A stretch of 33,673 nt of DNA, from the NCBI GenBank assembly GCA_000697335.1, contig JNEM01014574.1:1-33673 (forward strand), written 5' to 3'. Below, one piece after another: positions 1 through 11,515 of the stretch. How positions within the stretch are numbered: the first letter of the stretch is position 1; every line of letters begins with the position of its first letter. The translations under genes were made by a program, and so were the position numbers. Source of the DNA: Conidiobolus incongruus B7586 (taxonomy: Eukaryota; Entomophthoromycota; Entomophthoromycetes; Entomophthorales; Conidiobolaceae). The notes beneath the pieces are model-generated. The model was not told the DNA's origin. It did no database searches and saw only the letters and a program-made list of their open reading frames with translations.

Positions 1-959
1 TATAAAATTAAGCTATTTTTAAAATACTTGATATTGATTTTAATTAAATAAATATAAATATGAAATTATAAAAAAGTTTTTATTAAACATATTATAATCA
101 TAATAACATATTATTACATCCCTTAAAATAGGATAATACGAAAATATTTAGTTATAATTTTAGTAAACTTAATGAGGTAAAGAATAGAAAAATATATCTA
201 ATTATTAAGAAATTTATATATTTAAATAAAATTATAATATTTAAGATAATTATATCACTATTATTTATAAACTTAATTTTTTAATTAAAAACTATAAAAA
301 TATAATATTATAAAATCAAAATTAAAATATTTTGATTATATCTTATTCACTAGAGTTATTTTGAATAAAACCTGATCAGAATTAATTTTAAATAAAATAA
401 AAGAATTAAAAGATTAAACTTTTAATATTAATATTTATTCCAATAATTATAAGAAAGTTAAGCTTAATATAATTAATCAAGAAACTTAAGTCTGTGCTAG
501 CTATTTTAAAGGCTAGAAAATTGATTTTAAAAAATATTTAAAAAATTTATATTTATTTTAAAAAAAAAACAAATAAGTATTAATATGATTAATTAATTAT
601 AATAAGAATTATATAAAATTTAATTAATTAAAAATTAAAACTAAAATTTTGAATTTAAAGGAAATTAATTTTGTATTAATCTTTTTATAGAAATTTTTAA
701 ATTTTAATAAATATATAAAATAATTAAATTAAAATAAATTATAAAATTTATATTTAATTAATATAAATGGAAATTAATATAAAAATTACAAAAATTAATT
801 TTTTTAATATAATTATAAACTTTTTAAAACTATTCAATATTTATAAATCATTTTTGTTAATAGACTATTATTTAAATTAATTATTTAATATTCATTATAT
901 TTTTTAAATTAAAAAAATATATAAAACTATAAAAAATCTAAAAAATTGATTTATTTCAT
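1..959. other. AT-rich intergenic, no gene seen
   Basis: This stretch is almost pure A/T with stops in all frames. I see no coding region, RNA gene or clear repeat. The decayed mariner copy that begins near 960 may extend a few hundred bases into it, because the expected 5' part of the transposase would lie here, but the similarity is too weak to place an end. Confidence 0.5.
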
Positions 960-1765
960 TCATTTTTTAATTATTATTAAAGTTAAAAAGTATAATAAAA
1001 ATCTATTTTTATTTTAAATTGAAAAAATAATTAAAATCCTGTTATTTTAGTTAAAAAAGTATTATATATATAATAACTAAGAATTAATTAATAAAAATAT
1101 AAAATAAATGCTTTGTAAATTAAATAATAACAAAAAATTAAGATAATGATAATTAAACAGAAATTATTAAAATAAAATCCAAAACTCAAATTTTTCTAAT
1201 AAACTATTATAATTAATAATTTTTAAAACTTTAAAAATGATTTTCTAATAAAATATTAAGATATTCAAATTAATTAAATTAATCCTTTTTATTAATTTTT
1301 TTAATAGACATTATTTTTATAATTTAATATTTATTATTATAATAAACAATAATTATATATAATATTTTTTTAAATAAAAAAAATCAATTAGTAATAGACT
1401 TTATTTTATTATTTTTATATAAAATTATTTTTAATTAAAAATTTTAATGAAATTTTAATAAAACTTACTATTGTAAATAATTATTATAAAATATATTTGG
1501 TTAAAATTATATAAAGTTTAAGATTAATAAAATTTAGAAAAAATTACTATATTTAATATATTCCCTATATTATAGTCTATTTAGTTATAATTGTTTTAAA
1601 TAATGAATAAACTAGGTTATAAGAAAAAAAATTTATAGGAAAATTTAGTTTATAAAATATCAAATTTTTATATTTGATCAAAATAACTATTTTGGGATAT
1701 TAAAGCTTTTCCAAAAATTTGTCAAAAGGTTATTAATAATAAAAAAAATATGAATTTAATATTAC
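960..1765 (+). mobile_element. Highly decayed mariner-like relic (copy E)
   Basis: This stretch aligns by eye, in the same order and spacing, with the reverse complement of the better mariner copies at 13071-14304 and 14716-16044. The clearest part is 1480-1760, matching the 3' third of the transposase (the region after the catalytic HDN motif). A second recognisable block is 960-1230. It is the most diverged copy in the window and has many stops. Transposase orientation is plus, opposite to the other copies. Both ends are uncertain. Confidence 0.55.
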
Positions 1766-3944
1766 AAATCTATTTTTATATTTTAAATATTAAAATGTTT
1801 ATTTTTATTAATCACAAAAAATTCATATTATTTAAATTGCAAAATAATAATTTAATAACAAAATTAAATTTATGTTAATTTATAACTTTTTTAAGTAGAG
1901 CAGATAACTATTATATTAATTTGCAAATTATTAATCATAAAATATACAATTAATTAAAATCAAAATAATTTAATAATTAATTATAAAAAAAGTTTGTACA
2001 AAATATTAAATATTTATTTTTTTGTAAGTTTAATTGATCTACACTGAATTAATATAATGTCAATATATAATAAACTTTTTAATATAAACTACTTACCAAA
2101 TATATCATAAATCTCACTTTGAAATGAATAATATTTTCTTAATTGGTTGAATTAATATTCTATTTAAATAAGGATTAATTATATTTCATTAAAATCGTGC
2201 TATCTTCAGAATGCTTTAAAAATTATTAGAAAAAAAACTTATATAATATTGAGAATGAGCGGATAATTCAAAAGACTTTATTTATGTTATATGTAAAATA
2301 GGATTTAAGGTAATATTATATGGATTTGATATAAAATAACATCATATGTTATAAAGATATTTTTGATTTTCAATTATAAATTCTACAAAAACTATATAAT
2401 ATCATAATGATACATATTGATACCAAAAGACATAATTTAAAATTTAGAAATTGATCAATATTTGAACATTTTATATTTTTTAGTGATAGAATGAATTTTA
2501 CGTGAATATTTCATTGAAAATTTCATATTTATTTTAGCAATTCCACTGATCCATTGAAAACCAACCAACTGGTTTAAATGAATTTTTTAATTTATTATCT
2601 CTTAAAATTTTCAAATCCATTATAATTTGGTTTAATTGATAGTAAAGGGTAAAATATAAATATGCTTTGGAATGAATGAACTTGATATGATATAATCATG
2701 AAATGACAAGGGTGGTTTATATTTTTTGAGTGTTTAGATGGAAGATACATTAGTATCAAACCTATTTTTAGCTCTTAAATAGTCAAAAATTTTTAAAATC
2801 ACTCAAATTAACAAAATTATCATATATATATATATTTATATAATGCTAAATAAATGCTTAATCCATAATATTTAAGGTAAATTAAAAATTTAATATACGA
2901 TAAATTCCTTTCTAGAGTTTTTGGTGAAAATTTCAATTTAACGATTTTAAATAAAACATCCAAATTCTCTGACATTATATTAATTTTCAATTATTTTATT
3001 TGGATTTGAACCTGATAAATAAATTATTCACATTAATTCTAGAACAATGCAATATAAATATACAATTCATTGAATATAATATAATCTTAAATAAAATAAA
3101 CTTTTATTTTAATAGACTAATTAATTTTAATGTTGCAAATATTAAATTGATTATTTTGAAAATGAAAGATATGGAGTTGGATTATATTTTTATAAATCTC
3201 AGATCAAGATAAATTCTTTTAATTCATGTATTAGTTGGCAAAATTCCCAGCTTCATAGCTGATATTAATTATTTCAAATCAAATGATATTAATTAAAAAT
3301 TAACTTTTCTCCAATGTTAGAAGGATATTTATAACTTTTTTAAAAATCAATGAAAAATTTATTGTCCTTGACAGAATATATCATACCAGGTCATTTAACT
3401 TATTAATACATATTTAATTATCTTTTCATAATATGCTATATATAGAATTCTTCAATTGGTAAATTAGGTGTAAATAATTAAAATTAATTAACAATTTAAG
3501 TATTCATAGTTAAAATAAATAATTCAAACACGAACACTTCATTGTTAATAAATATTTTTATTTTTACTGTATTTTATTATATTGAAAATATTTCAGATTT
3601 GACTGCGAATAATATTATTTAAAATGATGAAATAATTCAAATATCTTACCGTAAACACTTGTGAACCATTGAAAATTCGGTAAATTAACTGATAACAGCA
3701 TTTTAAAAATAATAACAGTATTTGTATTGCATTTTAATATTATTGTGAAGGAATAACATTCAATTCCGATCCTCAGCCTATGAAATTTTCAAGACAAAAT
3801 CCTAAAATTCACATGGATCGAATGCACAAGTCACAATGATTAAATTAAAATTTTAATCAATATAAGGAATATATTTAATCGTTTGATTAATGAATCTCGA
3901 AATGTAAGATACATTTCAACGGAGTAACAAGCTACCATATTTAA
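1766..3944. other. Intergenic region upstream of trypsin 1
   Basis: No gene is supported. Short open frames here, for example 3000-3212, encode only Asn/Ile/Leu-rich AT-translation products. A short AT microsatellite lies near 2821-2836. The last few hundred bases should include the upstream control region of the trypsin at 4006, but I recognise no specific operator other than the TATA box. Confidence 0.5.
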
Positions 3945-3953
3945 TATAAATAG
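3945..3953 (+). promoter_or_regulatory. TATA box of trypsin 1
   Basis: The sequence TATAAATAG lies 52 bases before the ATG at 4006. It is a near-perfect TATA box, and the leader it implies is very short (roughly 20-30 nt). Trypsin 2 has a TATA-like motif at almost the same distance, which supports a conserved promoter. A leader this short leaves little room for an upstream exon carrying a signal peptide. Confidence 0.6.
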
Positions 3954-4005
3954 GCCAGTTTCAAAACTTGTAAAGATACAGAATTACTAGTTTGGAAATT
4001 CAATC

Positions 4006-4773
4006 ATGTCTTTATCTGGAGCTAATACAATCATCGATCCTTCAACTGGTTTAGTAGTCCCTCCCCCAAGAATTGTCGGTGGTTACGATGTTTCCCCTGC
4101 TTTCAGGTACCCTGCCTTTGTCTCGCTTCAATGGAATGGAAAGCACGACTGTGGTGGTACCTTGTGGAATGGTAACACCGTCATCACTGCTGCTCACTGC
4201 TCCACCGGTTCCGTCAATGTCTACACTGTCAAAGTTCACCGTCACGATTTGAGCAAGACCGACGCTCAAGAACAAGGTAAAACTTATAAAGTCTTGTCCA
4301 AGAAGGTCCATCCAAACTTCGTCACAACTGCACATGGCTATGACGTCGCTATCTTGAAGATTGATGCTCCCGCTGGTAATCGTACCAACGTCGAATTAGA
4401 TGATGGTAGCATTGGCAATGTGGACGATACTTTATTAACCGCTATTGGATGGGGTAACACCCAAGTCACCCCAAGAACAACCATTTTACAAGAAGTCAAA
4501 TTACCCATTTACAATTTCCAACAATGTGAAAAGGACTACAAGGCTGCCAGTGTCACTATGAAGAATCCAGAAACTCAGATATGTGCTGGTTATCCTGAAG
4601 GTCGGAAGGATACTTGCCAAGGTGACTCTGGAGGTCCCTTGTTCGTCATTAAGGATGGTAAACAAGTCTTAGTCGGTATAACTAGTCACGGTGTTGGATG
4701 TGCTAGACCCAATATACCCGGTGCTTATGCTAGAGTTTCCGCTCTCAAGGATTGGATTTTGGCTAATATTTAA
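4006..4773 (+). CDS. Trypsin-like serine protease 1 (S1 family)
   Basis: Intronless 255-aa chymotrypsin-fold serine endopeptidase. A hydrophilic 22-residue N-terminal segment ends in PPPR, followed by the activation site IVGG (23-26). The triad is His64 (TAAHC), Asp113 (GYDVAIL) and Ser208 (GDSGG). Asp202, six residues before the Ser, is the S1-pocket Asp of trypsins, so cleavage after Lys/Arg is expected. Six cysteines (49, 65, 174, 193, 204, 232) fit the three core disulfides of the family. The zymogen would be activated by cutting after Arg22. No signal peptide is visible: the first 20 residues have no hydrophobic core. The ATG is supported by the TATA box 52 bases upstream and by matching starts in the paralogues. 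Codon use favours C-ending codons (GTC, ACC, AAG) more than the two paralogues do, suggesting high expression. Nearest paralogue by eye is trypsin 2. Confidence 0.95.
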   Translation: MSLSGANTIIDPSTGLVVPPPRIVGGYDVSPAFRYPAFVSLQWNGKHDCGGTLWNGNTVITAAHCSTGSVNVYTVKVHRHDLSKTDAQEQGKTYKVLSKKVHPNFVTTAHGYDVAILKIDAPAGNRTNVELDDGSIGNVDDTLLTAIGWGNTQVTPRTTILQEVKLPIYNFQQCEKDYKAASVTMKNPETQICAGYPEGRKDTCQGDSGGPLFVIKDGKQVLVGITSHGVGCARPNIPGAYARVSALKDWILANI

Positions 4774-4786
4774 TTGATATTTTATC

Positions 4787-4792
4787 AATAAA
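4787..4792 (+). terminator. Polyadenylation signal of trypsin 1
   Basis: AATAAA lies 14 bases after the TAA stop of trypsin 1. The surrounding sequence is AT-rich, so a chance match is possible, but position and sequence both fit a fungal poly(A) signal. Confidence 0.4.
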
Positions 4793-6239
4793 CTATTTAT
4801 ATTTTTGTAATTAATTGTTTCAGTAAATAGATTGTTAAATATACATTATTCTATCAATTTTTTCTCATAAAAAAATCCTATATTTCGTTATACTATTAAG
4901 ATATTATTACTTCAATATATTTGTTTTAGAATTAATAATTTATATACCAAACTTCAATATTATTATATCTAATATATACATTAAAAAGTAGATTTCTCAT
5001 TAAGTCGAAGATTCATCAAAGTATTAATAACATTTAATATAATGTTTAAATTAATTTTATAATATGAGATAATTATAATGATAAATTTTCTAAACTATAT
5101 TTTGATCTTCCAACTAAATATAAAAATGATAATTTTTGAAATACTTTTCCTTGTTTATAGATTTAAATTAATAATATAAAATCTTTAATTGATTACCTTT
5201 TCTATATAATTATAATATTTTAAATATAATTCATAATAATTTCAAATATTTCAATTTGGATTAAAGTTCATAGGTTTAAATTCAAAATTTATATAATATT
5301 ATAATAATTAATCTGTATAAGAGATTTAATTATTTTTATAAATTCAAATAATTTTAAGTATTGAACTAGTTTATTTTTCTTTAAATATAATCAATAAAAA
5401 GATTTAATATATTTAATTAATAATAGATTAAAATTTTGTAAAATTTCAATCAACTAATATTAAAAAAGAGAAATATTCCTCTAATTTTTTACTTCTAAAA
5501 TTAACTCATGACACTTTAAAATGTAAATATTTATTTTTATATGGATTATAAAAAATTAAAAATATAATATAGAATTAATACTCCCTCTAGTTATAAAAAC
5601 TTTTTATATCTTGGGCTAACTTCCATCAACTAAAATTTTTTTTATTCATCAAAAGCGTCTATAACCATATGACCTATAATTAAACTAGCATTCAAAACTC
5701 AATATCTTTTTCTATTGATTCTTTCAAAATATTTTTATACCTTTACCTTTATATTTTTAAAAATTTATATTTAATATAAAAGATACTGATAATTAGACAT
5801 AATAATACTATTTATTAATTATTCTATATCAAGAGATAAAAAGCTAATTATTGAATATTCGTTTAAATAGTGATTAAATGCAAAACATATTACTATTAGT
5901 TTATTAACATAATTAATATCAGTTTATAAACAATATACTTATTATATCGGATTTATGAAAAAGATTATTTTAAATGAATTCAGATTTTTTGCTTTATTTT
6001 TATAACAGATTATATCTTAACAAAAAACCAAGGAAAAAAGTCAATATTAAAATAAACTAAAATTTTATTAAATTAATTAAGCAAAGTTCAACTACAAAGG
6101 CAACTAAGTTAAGAGAGAATATTAATGGACTGACTAAACCAAGGTTCTCCTGATAAGAGGTTATTTTGCTAAGTCATATTCATTGTAATTAATTATACTA
6201 TATTTATAAAAATTCAAAAATAATCATAGATATGTCAGA
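4793..6239. other. Intergenic, no gene; one TACTCCCTC motif
   Basis: No coding region is seen. A TACTCCCTC motif followed by AGTT and an A/T run lies at about 5580-5615. A closely similar motif lies at 9343, possibly transposon ends. A slightly less AT-rich patch at about 6085-6185 has no identifiable content. Confidence 0.4.
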
Positions 6240-6760
6240 GTTTGGAAACAAAAGATTATATAAAAATATATAATTCATCATTTTAATAATTTATTTTAAA
6301 ATGTTTAATGTCTAGCTAAATATTGATAACTTTTGATTTAATAATAACTATCTTAATTTTCCTCTTAATTCTGATTAAGTTATAAAATACCTATTTAGGA
6401 TTTCTATTAATTAATATTTTATATATATAGCATACCAATATAATTAATATTAAAATACCTTGAAAATTCCTAATTAAAGTAAAAAAATAGCTTTAATTTA
6501 ATTTTTTATATATTAATAACTAAAAAATAAGTCTAAAAATTATTTTGAAATATTTTGCAAATTTGGATAATTTCCTGTTTAATAATAAAATAAAAAAATC
6601 AAACAATGAATAATAGTTTTAGATAAAGCACTATTCTTATAATTTGTTTTTGAACTTTTACAATTTTTCAAGATTTACAGTTAAGTTTTAATAATACTAA
6701 AATAAGAAATTTTGTATAATTACTATTTGGTTTAAATATATCTTAATCTCATAAAAATTA
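6240..6760 (-). mobile_element. Mariner-like relic, 5' part of transposase (copy D)
   Basis: This stretch aligns collinearly with 13610-14110 of mariner copy A and the matching part of copy B. The shared blocks include one around 6370-6480 (equivalent to about 13735-13860) and the block before TTTGGTTTAA near 6727. It covers only the N-terminal half of a minus-strand transposase; the 3' part expected to the left is not recognisable. It is far more diverged than copies A and B and is not coding. Confidence 0.6.
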
Positions 6761-7469
6761 ATATTTATAGTTATTTATATATCTCTTAACACCATAAACT
6801 CTCTAATCTAAAATACATTTTAAGTTATAAAAATAAGAAACTAAAAAACCTCTTTTTTTCCTTAGGTATGAATTTATAGGTTTTTTTTATAAAAATAACA
6901 TATCAATAATCAATTCTAATTTCAGTTTTTTCATAATATTGCTTCTATGATTCACTTGAGAATAATGACTATAACCTATTTAATGATTTGTATTAAAAAA
7001 ATTTTTATAGTATATTTGATTTTTATTCCTTAGTTTTATTAGTGTATTGAATTTTTACTGTTTAGTTAGAAAAGCATTAATAGTTATAATTTTGAGTGGA
7101 TTCAAAATTACTACCTTTAATTAGTTGTATGGAAAATTTGATATTGACGTTTGGAAAGCTTAAATTATCTGGTATTAATTTGTTACTAGATAATTTGTAA
7201 TAATATTTTCATTGTTATAAATTTCCAGGTTCAAATATAATATTTATTCTTCATAATATGAGTTTCCAAATTTAATCAATGTGTAAAGATCCGCTTATAA
7301 TTCATTATTAATTATATTTTTATTTCTATCAAATTTTATGGATGAAAATTTCATTGTAATATTTTAAAAATACTAAATTATATGTTGAAAACTATTATAA
7401 ATATAAAAGTTTTAAATTGATCAATTAATACAAATATTTATAATCTTACATAATTAGCAAAGATACAAT
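6761..7469. other. Intergenic, no gene seen
   Basis: No coding region is seen. A short segment near 6864-6890 (CTTAGGT...AATTTATAGGTTTTT) resembles the inner direct repeat of the Tc1-like elements at 11690 and 26786. It may be a fragment of a lost copy, but the match is too short to be sure. Confidence 0.35.
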
Positions 7470-8214
7470 TCCTAAACCTAGAAATTGATGAATGAATACT
7501 AGGTGCTTTAGGTCGAGCACATTTGATATCATAGTTTGCTAACCCAACCAAGACTTGTTTACCATTTTCCATTGCAAACTAAGAGCCACTAGAATCACAG
7601 AGACATGAATCCTTCTTACTGTCGGGTTATCCAGCACATATTTGGGTTTCTGGATTTTTCATTGTTCTTAATCTTTGAAATATTTTAGACATTGATCAGA
7701 ATTAATAATGGGTACTTTCTATTCTTGAAAATTTTTGTAACGAACCTGTCTCCTGTGTAATCACATTGAATTCCTCTTAATAATAAATCACTTTTATACA
7801 ATACACCACCACAACTTAATAATACTCTCGTTTTGTTTGCTAGAGGTACATCGATTTTCAAATTAGTTCTATCGCAACTGCATTAGGTATGTTGGAGTTT
7901 GTATTTTGGATGAACTTTTTTGACATGACCCTGTAGGTTTTACCTTTCTCTTTTTTTTCAGCTTTACACAAATTTTTCCAATGCTCTTACACAGTGTAGT
8001 CATCTAACAATGATTGGACTCAGTAGTTAGTTGCAATGTCTGTATTATCGTTGATAAGGGTATCTGCAAAACCATTGTAACTTCGAAACTGAATTGAAAT
8101 AGATTCTAGATACATGAAAGTTAGGCTTAAATCATAATCACCTACAATTCTTGGATGTGTTACTACAGAACCTTTACTGAGGGCAGTGATTTGACTGGGA
8201 CTGAAAGTTGGCAT
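7470..8214 (-). pseudogene. Broken trypsin-like protease (pseudogene 1)
   Basis: A full-length but disrupted copy of the trypsin family, closest by eye to trypsin 2. It opens with ATG at 8214 and keeps a 21-aa leader ending in HPR before IVGDYD, where the conserved IVGGYD has lost a Gly. The start region stays open for about 64 residues. The His-containing motif is not intact. The S1-pocket/active-site region still reads KDSCLCDSSGS before a stop, so GDSGG has become CDSSG. The tail GKQVLVGLANYDIKCARPKAP is clearly homologous to the functional copies. Several stops and frameshifts lie between these blocks. The leader again has no hydrophobic signal sequence. It lies between trypsins 1 and 2, so it is a dead member of the same local array. 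Confidence 0.88.
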
Positions 8215-9097
8215 TATAAAGTTGTTGTTTAACAAATACATACTCTTCAAAATACAAAATTCTGTTTAAGAATTGAGTAATATAGATTTTTGAAATAGAT
8301 AACGACTGTAGGATGTTAATTAAATTTTATTCAATTTAATAAATTTAAATTACATAGACATATCAAGTTATCTAATACAAATTGATTCTAGTAAGTATTT
8401 CCTAAATTATTCAAAATATAATCCAAATTAGTTGTAGTTAAAAATTATATTATTTGCTGTACTGAAAGGATCATAGTTTATTTATCTAGACGAAATTCCA
8501 TCAATTTATACTATAAACTAGTTCTTTTGCACCTAGTAGTTGAATGAAATAATTTTTATTACTGAAATGGTTTATATATATCTATTGTAGGTATTTAAGC
8601 ATTAATTATATTTGAATTTTTCCAATTTTCATTAATTACTTTATTGATTTCTAAATTAAATTTATTTTATGTTTTCTCAATATATACATAGTTTGAATAA
8701 TTTCAATTAAATAATACTCAATTAACAATTATTCTTAATAAAATTCTCTCACATTTATTAAAAAGCCTAAAATATATTCAAAATTCCCATTTTCTCTTAA
8801 TTATATTACTTCCTATTGATAACAATCAATTTTCTTTGAATAATATACATTTTTTAATTTTAATAATGATTAAAATTTGAAATAGAATTAGGATAAAGGA
8901 AACTCTCAGTTATTAATTATATAAGTATTAAATCATAATTAAATAAAATTTATATTAAAAAAATTATTAAATGATTTTAAATTAGTTTAATATAATATTT
9001 GTCAAATATATATAACAGTTGTATACTATCATCTAATAAGTTCATCAACAAACAGGAAAAATACAGCATGAAAAATTTAAATGAATGATAATATCTT
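8215..9097. other. Intergenic, no gene seen
   Basis: AT-rich sequence without a supportable gene, repeat or RNA. The first bases would be the old promoter of the trypsin pseudogene. Confidence 0.4.
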
Positions 9098-9103
9098 AAT
9101 GGT

Positions 9104-9357
9104 TGTGTTGGGGTTTAAACTTGCCCCATTGGGAGGAATCCTGTAAAAGGATATAAAGTATCAGGCAAAAGAGCCAAAAAGGTAAGTAAAAGATAAAGAA
9201 AGAGTAAAGTTAAAGTTAATAGAAATAGAGGAGAAGTTTATTTAGGAAAGTTGGATAGTTTAAATATTTCAAACTCATCAAACAGTGGCTTATAAAATGG
9301 ATTATCTAGAATATCACCAGTTCTTGGAACAAGGAGTTAAAATACTCCCTCAGTTGA
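9104..9357. mobile_element. GC-richer island, possible solo LTR or other insertion
   Basis: This 254-bp block stands out from its surroundings by a higher G content, a purine-rich run (9178-9240) and a TATA-like GGATATAAAG at about 9148-9157. It starts TGTGTTGGGG. AATGGT occurs on both sides (9098-9103 and 9358-9363), which would fit a target duplication. An alternative reading is an LTR from 9106 (TGTTGG) to 9331 (GGAACA), with matching terminal inverted TGTT/AACA but no target repeat. No internal coding partner is present. A second copy is not seen in this window, so the identification rests on form only. Confidence 0.3.
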
Positions 9358-9734
9358 AATGGTATTTTTTATATTAATAATGTTTATATAATTTAAATAT
9401 ATTATTGATTAATTCTTATTAAAGGAATTTCATCTGATTTGTATTTTTTTTATTGAATTATAAAATTTTAAGTGAAAATGAATTATTAGTATATCAATAA
9501 TTAGGATAACACTTAATTCTCCTGATATAAACTTTTGTGAATTAGATATAAATAATTATAATATTTTCCAAATATGTGATAGAAATTGAATAATATTATT
9601 ATTTTTAATATTAATAAATAATTTATTAATTTTGAATTTTTGAATTTTTTATTTGTATTATTGATTGAAAAAATTAATTTAAAATATTAATATTATAAAA
9701 ATTCATTATAGTTAGGATTGTTGTAGATATTGAA

Positions 9735-10511
9735 TTAATTAATATTATCTAAAATCCATTTTCTAAGCTCAGAAATTCGAGCGTAAACGCCTGGTAATTT
9801 GGGTCGAGCACATCCGATACCATAACTTGTTAATCCAACCAAGACCTGTTTACCATTTTCCATTGCAAACAAAGGACCTCCAGAGTCTCCTTGACAGGTA
9901 TCCTTCTGACCTTCAGGATAACCAGCACATATCTGAGTTTCTGGATTCTTTATTGTGAGGCCTTCATCTTTGTAATTCTTCTGACATTGATCGAAATTGA
10001 AAATGGGTACCTTGACCTCTTGAAGAATTGCTGTAGTGGGTCCGCTTCCTGTGGAACCCCATCCGATTGCTCTTAACAATGTGTCTTCTTTATCGTATAT
10101 AGTACCATTGCTTAATAAGACATTTGGTTCTTGCCCTGGAGGTGCGTCGATTTTAAAAATTGCAACATCGTATCCGTCCTCGGTGCGTCTTGGGTTATAT
10201 TTAGGGTGGACTTCCTTGGATATTACGCTGTATCGCTTTCCATCCTCCTCTTCATCCGTCTTAGTTATATTGTGACGATGGGTATGAATAGTATAGTCTT
10301 GCAAAGGTAATTGGGCGCAGTGAGCAGCTGTGATAATTGAGTTGCTGTTGTAACGTGTACCTCCACAGCCATGCTTTCCTTGAAATTGAATTGAAACGAA
10401 CGCTGGGCACATGTGGGCCGGATTTACATCATAACCACCTACAATCCTGGGAGGTGGTACAATAGAACCTGAACTAGGATCAGTAATTAGATGAGGACCG
10501 GATGCTGACAT
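9735..10511 (-). CDS. Trypsin-like serine protease 2 (S1 family)
   Basis: Intronless 258-aa trypsin paralogue, closest by eye to trypsin 1. A hydrophilic 22-residue leader ends PPPR, then IVGG (23-26). The triad is His64 (TAAHC), Asp115 (GYDVAIF) and Ser210 (GDSGG), with the S1-pocket Asp204. It should be an endopeptidase cutting after Lys/Arg once activated after Arg22. It has the six family cysteines (49, 65, 176, 195, 206, 234) plus an extra Cys35, where trypsin 1 has Tyr; Cys35 has no obvious partner. Potential N-glycosylation sites occur at NIT (81-83) and NGT (135-137). No signal peptide is visible. The ATG is chosen because it aligns with the start of trypsin 1 and has a TATA-like motif about 48 bases upstream. 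Confidence 0.95.
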   Translation of the reverse strand: MSASGPHLITDPSSGSIVPPPRIVGGYDVNPAHMCPAFVSIQFQGKHGCGGTRYNSNSIITAAHCAQLPLQDYTIHTHRHNITKTDEEEDGKRYSVISKEVHPKYNPRRTEDGYDVAIFKIDAPPGQEPNVLLSNGTIYDKEDTLLRAIGWGSTGSGPTTAILQEVKVPIFNFDQCQKNYKDEGLTIKNPETQICAGYPEGQKDTCQGDSGGPLFAMENGKQVLVGLTSYGIGCARPKLPGVYARISELRKWILDNIN

Positions 10512-10558
10512 TATACAATAGATTGTTGATAGTTAATATTTTCAAGATATAATCATAG

Positions 10559-10567
10559 CTTTAAATA
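10559..10567 (-). promoter_or_regulatory. TATA-like box of trypsin 2
   Basis: Read on the minus strand this is TATTTAAAG, ending 48 bases before the ATG at 10511. The spacing is close to that of the TATAAATAG of trypsin 1. In such AT-rich DNA the motif alone is weak; the shared spacing is the support. Confidence 0.4.
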
Positions 10568-11436
10568 CTCATTAAATTCGATTATTGAATTTGTATTCAT
10601 TTAAAATGCCAAGTTATCATTGCATAAATTTTATTAATTTTAATTTTATGGTTAAAGTTCTGATCATTGAGTAATTGAATTTATATTTTTATCAAATAAT
10701 GAATATGAATTAAAATCTCTTTAATCAATATTTTAATAATCAATACACTCAAATATATTAAAATTAACATTAATGGTATTCGCAATTTGTAACTTTTTTA
10801 TATCACCAGAGCACGAGTTATACTATCTTTTAATTTAGTTATATTAATTTTTCTTAAAATATATAAAAACCAATTTTCTGTATACTTAGCATTAATTAAT
10901 CTTTGACATATAGATTAAAATTGGCATTGAAATCAATTTTATTTTAAAATAATTGAATAAATGCATAAGTTTGTTAATAAATTGAAATTTATTTAGATAT
11001 AAAACACAGTAGACCAAAATATTGCTCTTTTAATTTTAATCAAATTATATATATGTTCTAATAGAATGAAATATATTTTTCAAGGATTTCTAATTATTAA
11101 TTTCAGTTATTAATAGAATACAAAATTCAAATTTCACTTATTTATAAAAATCAATAAAAGCTAAATATTAATTATATATTCATTTTGTTATTTTTTGATA
11201 GTGCTTATAATATTTAATAAAGTATCATATGCTAAAAAATAACTTGAATATAGTGATTGTATGAATCATATTCAAAATTTTATATGAGAAACAAATTAAT
11301 AAAACATTATGATTTTTGGTTTAATATATTATATTATACTATATATTAATTAAATAAATATTATTTATTATTTAATTTAATTTATTTTTTTTTGAAATAA
11401 TATGTTTTTGGAAACTAGATATATAATTAATTATTA
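10568..11436. other. Intergenic, no gene seen
   Basis: AT-rich DNA between trypsin 2 and the mariner/Tc1 nest. No gene, RNA or recognisable repeat is visible. Confidence 0.4.
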
Positions 11437-11515
11437 CTTTGTAATTTAAATAATGGGAATTTTTTGTGATTGAAAAAAAATAAATATTTTAATATATAAA
11501 AAGTAAAAATAAATA

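Noticed and set aside
3000-3212. 70-aa open frame upstream of trypsin 1
   Set aside because: Asn/Ile-rich, without a domain or control signals, and with the same base composition as the surrounding spacer.
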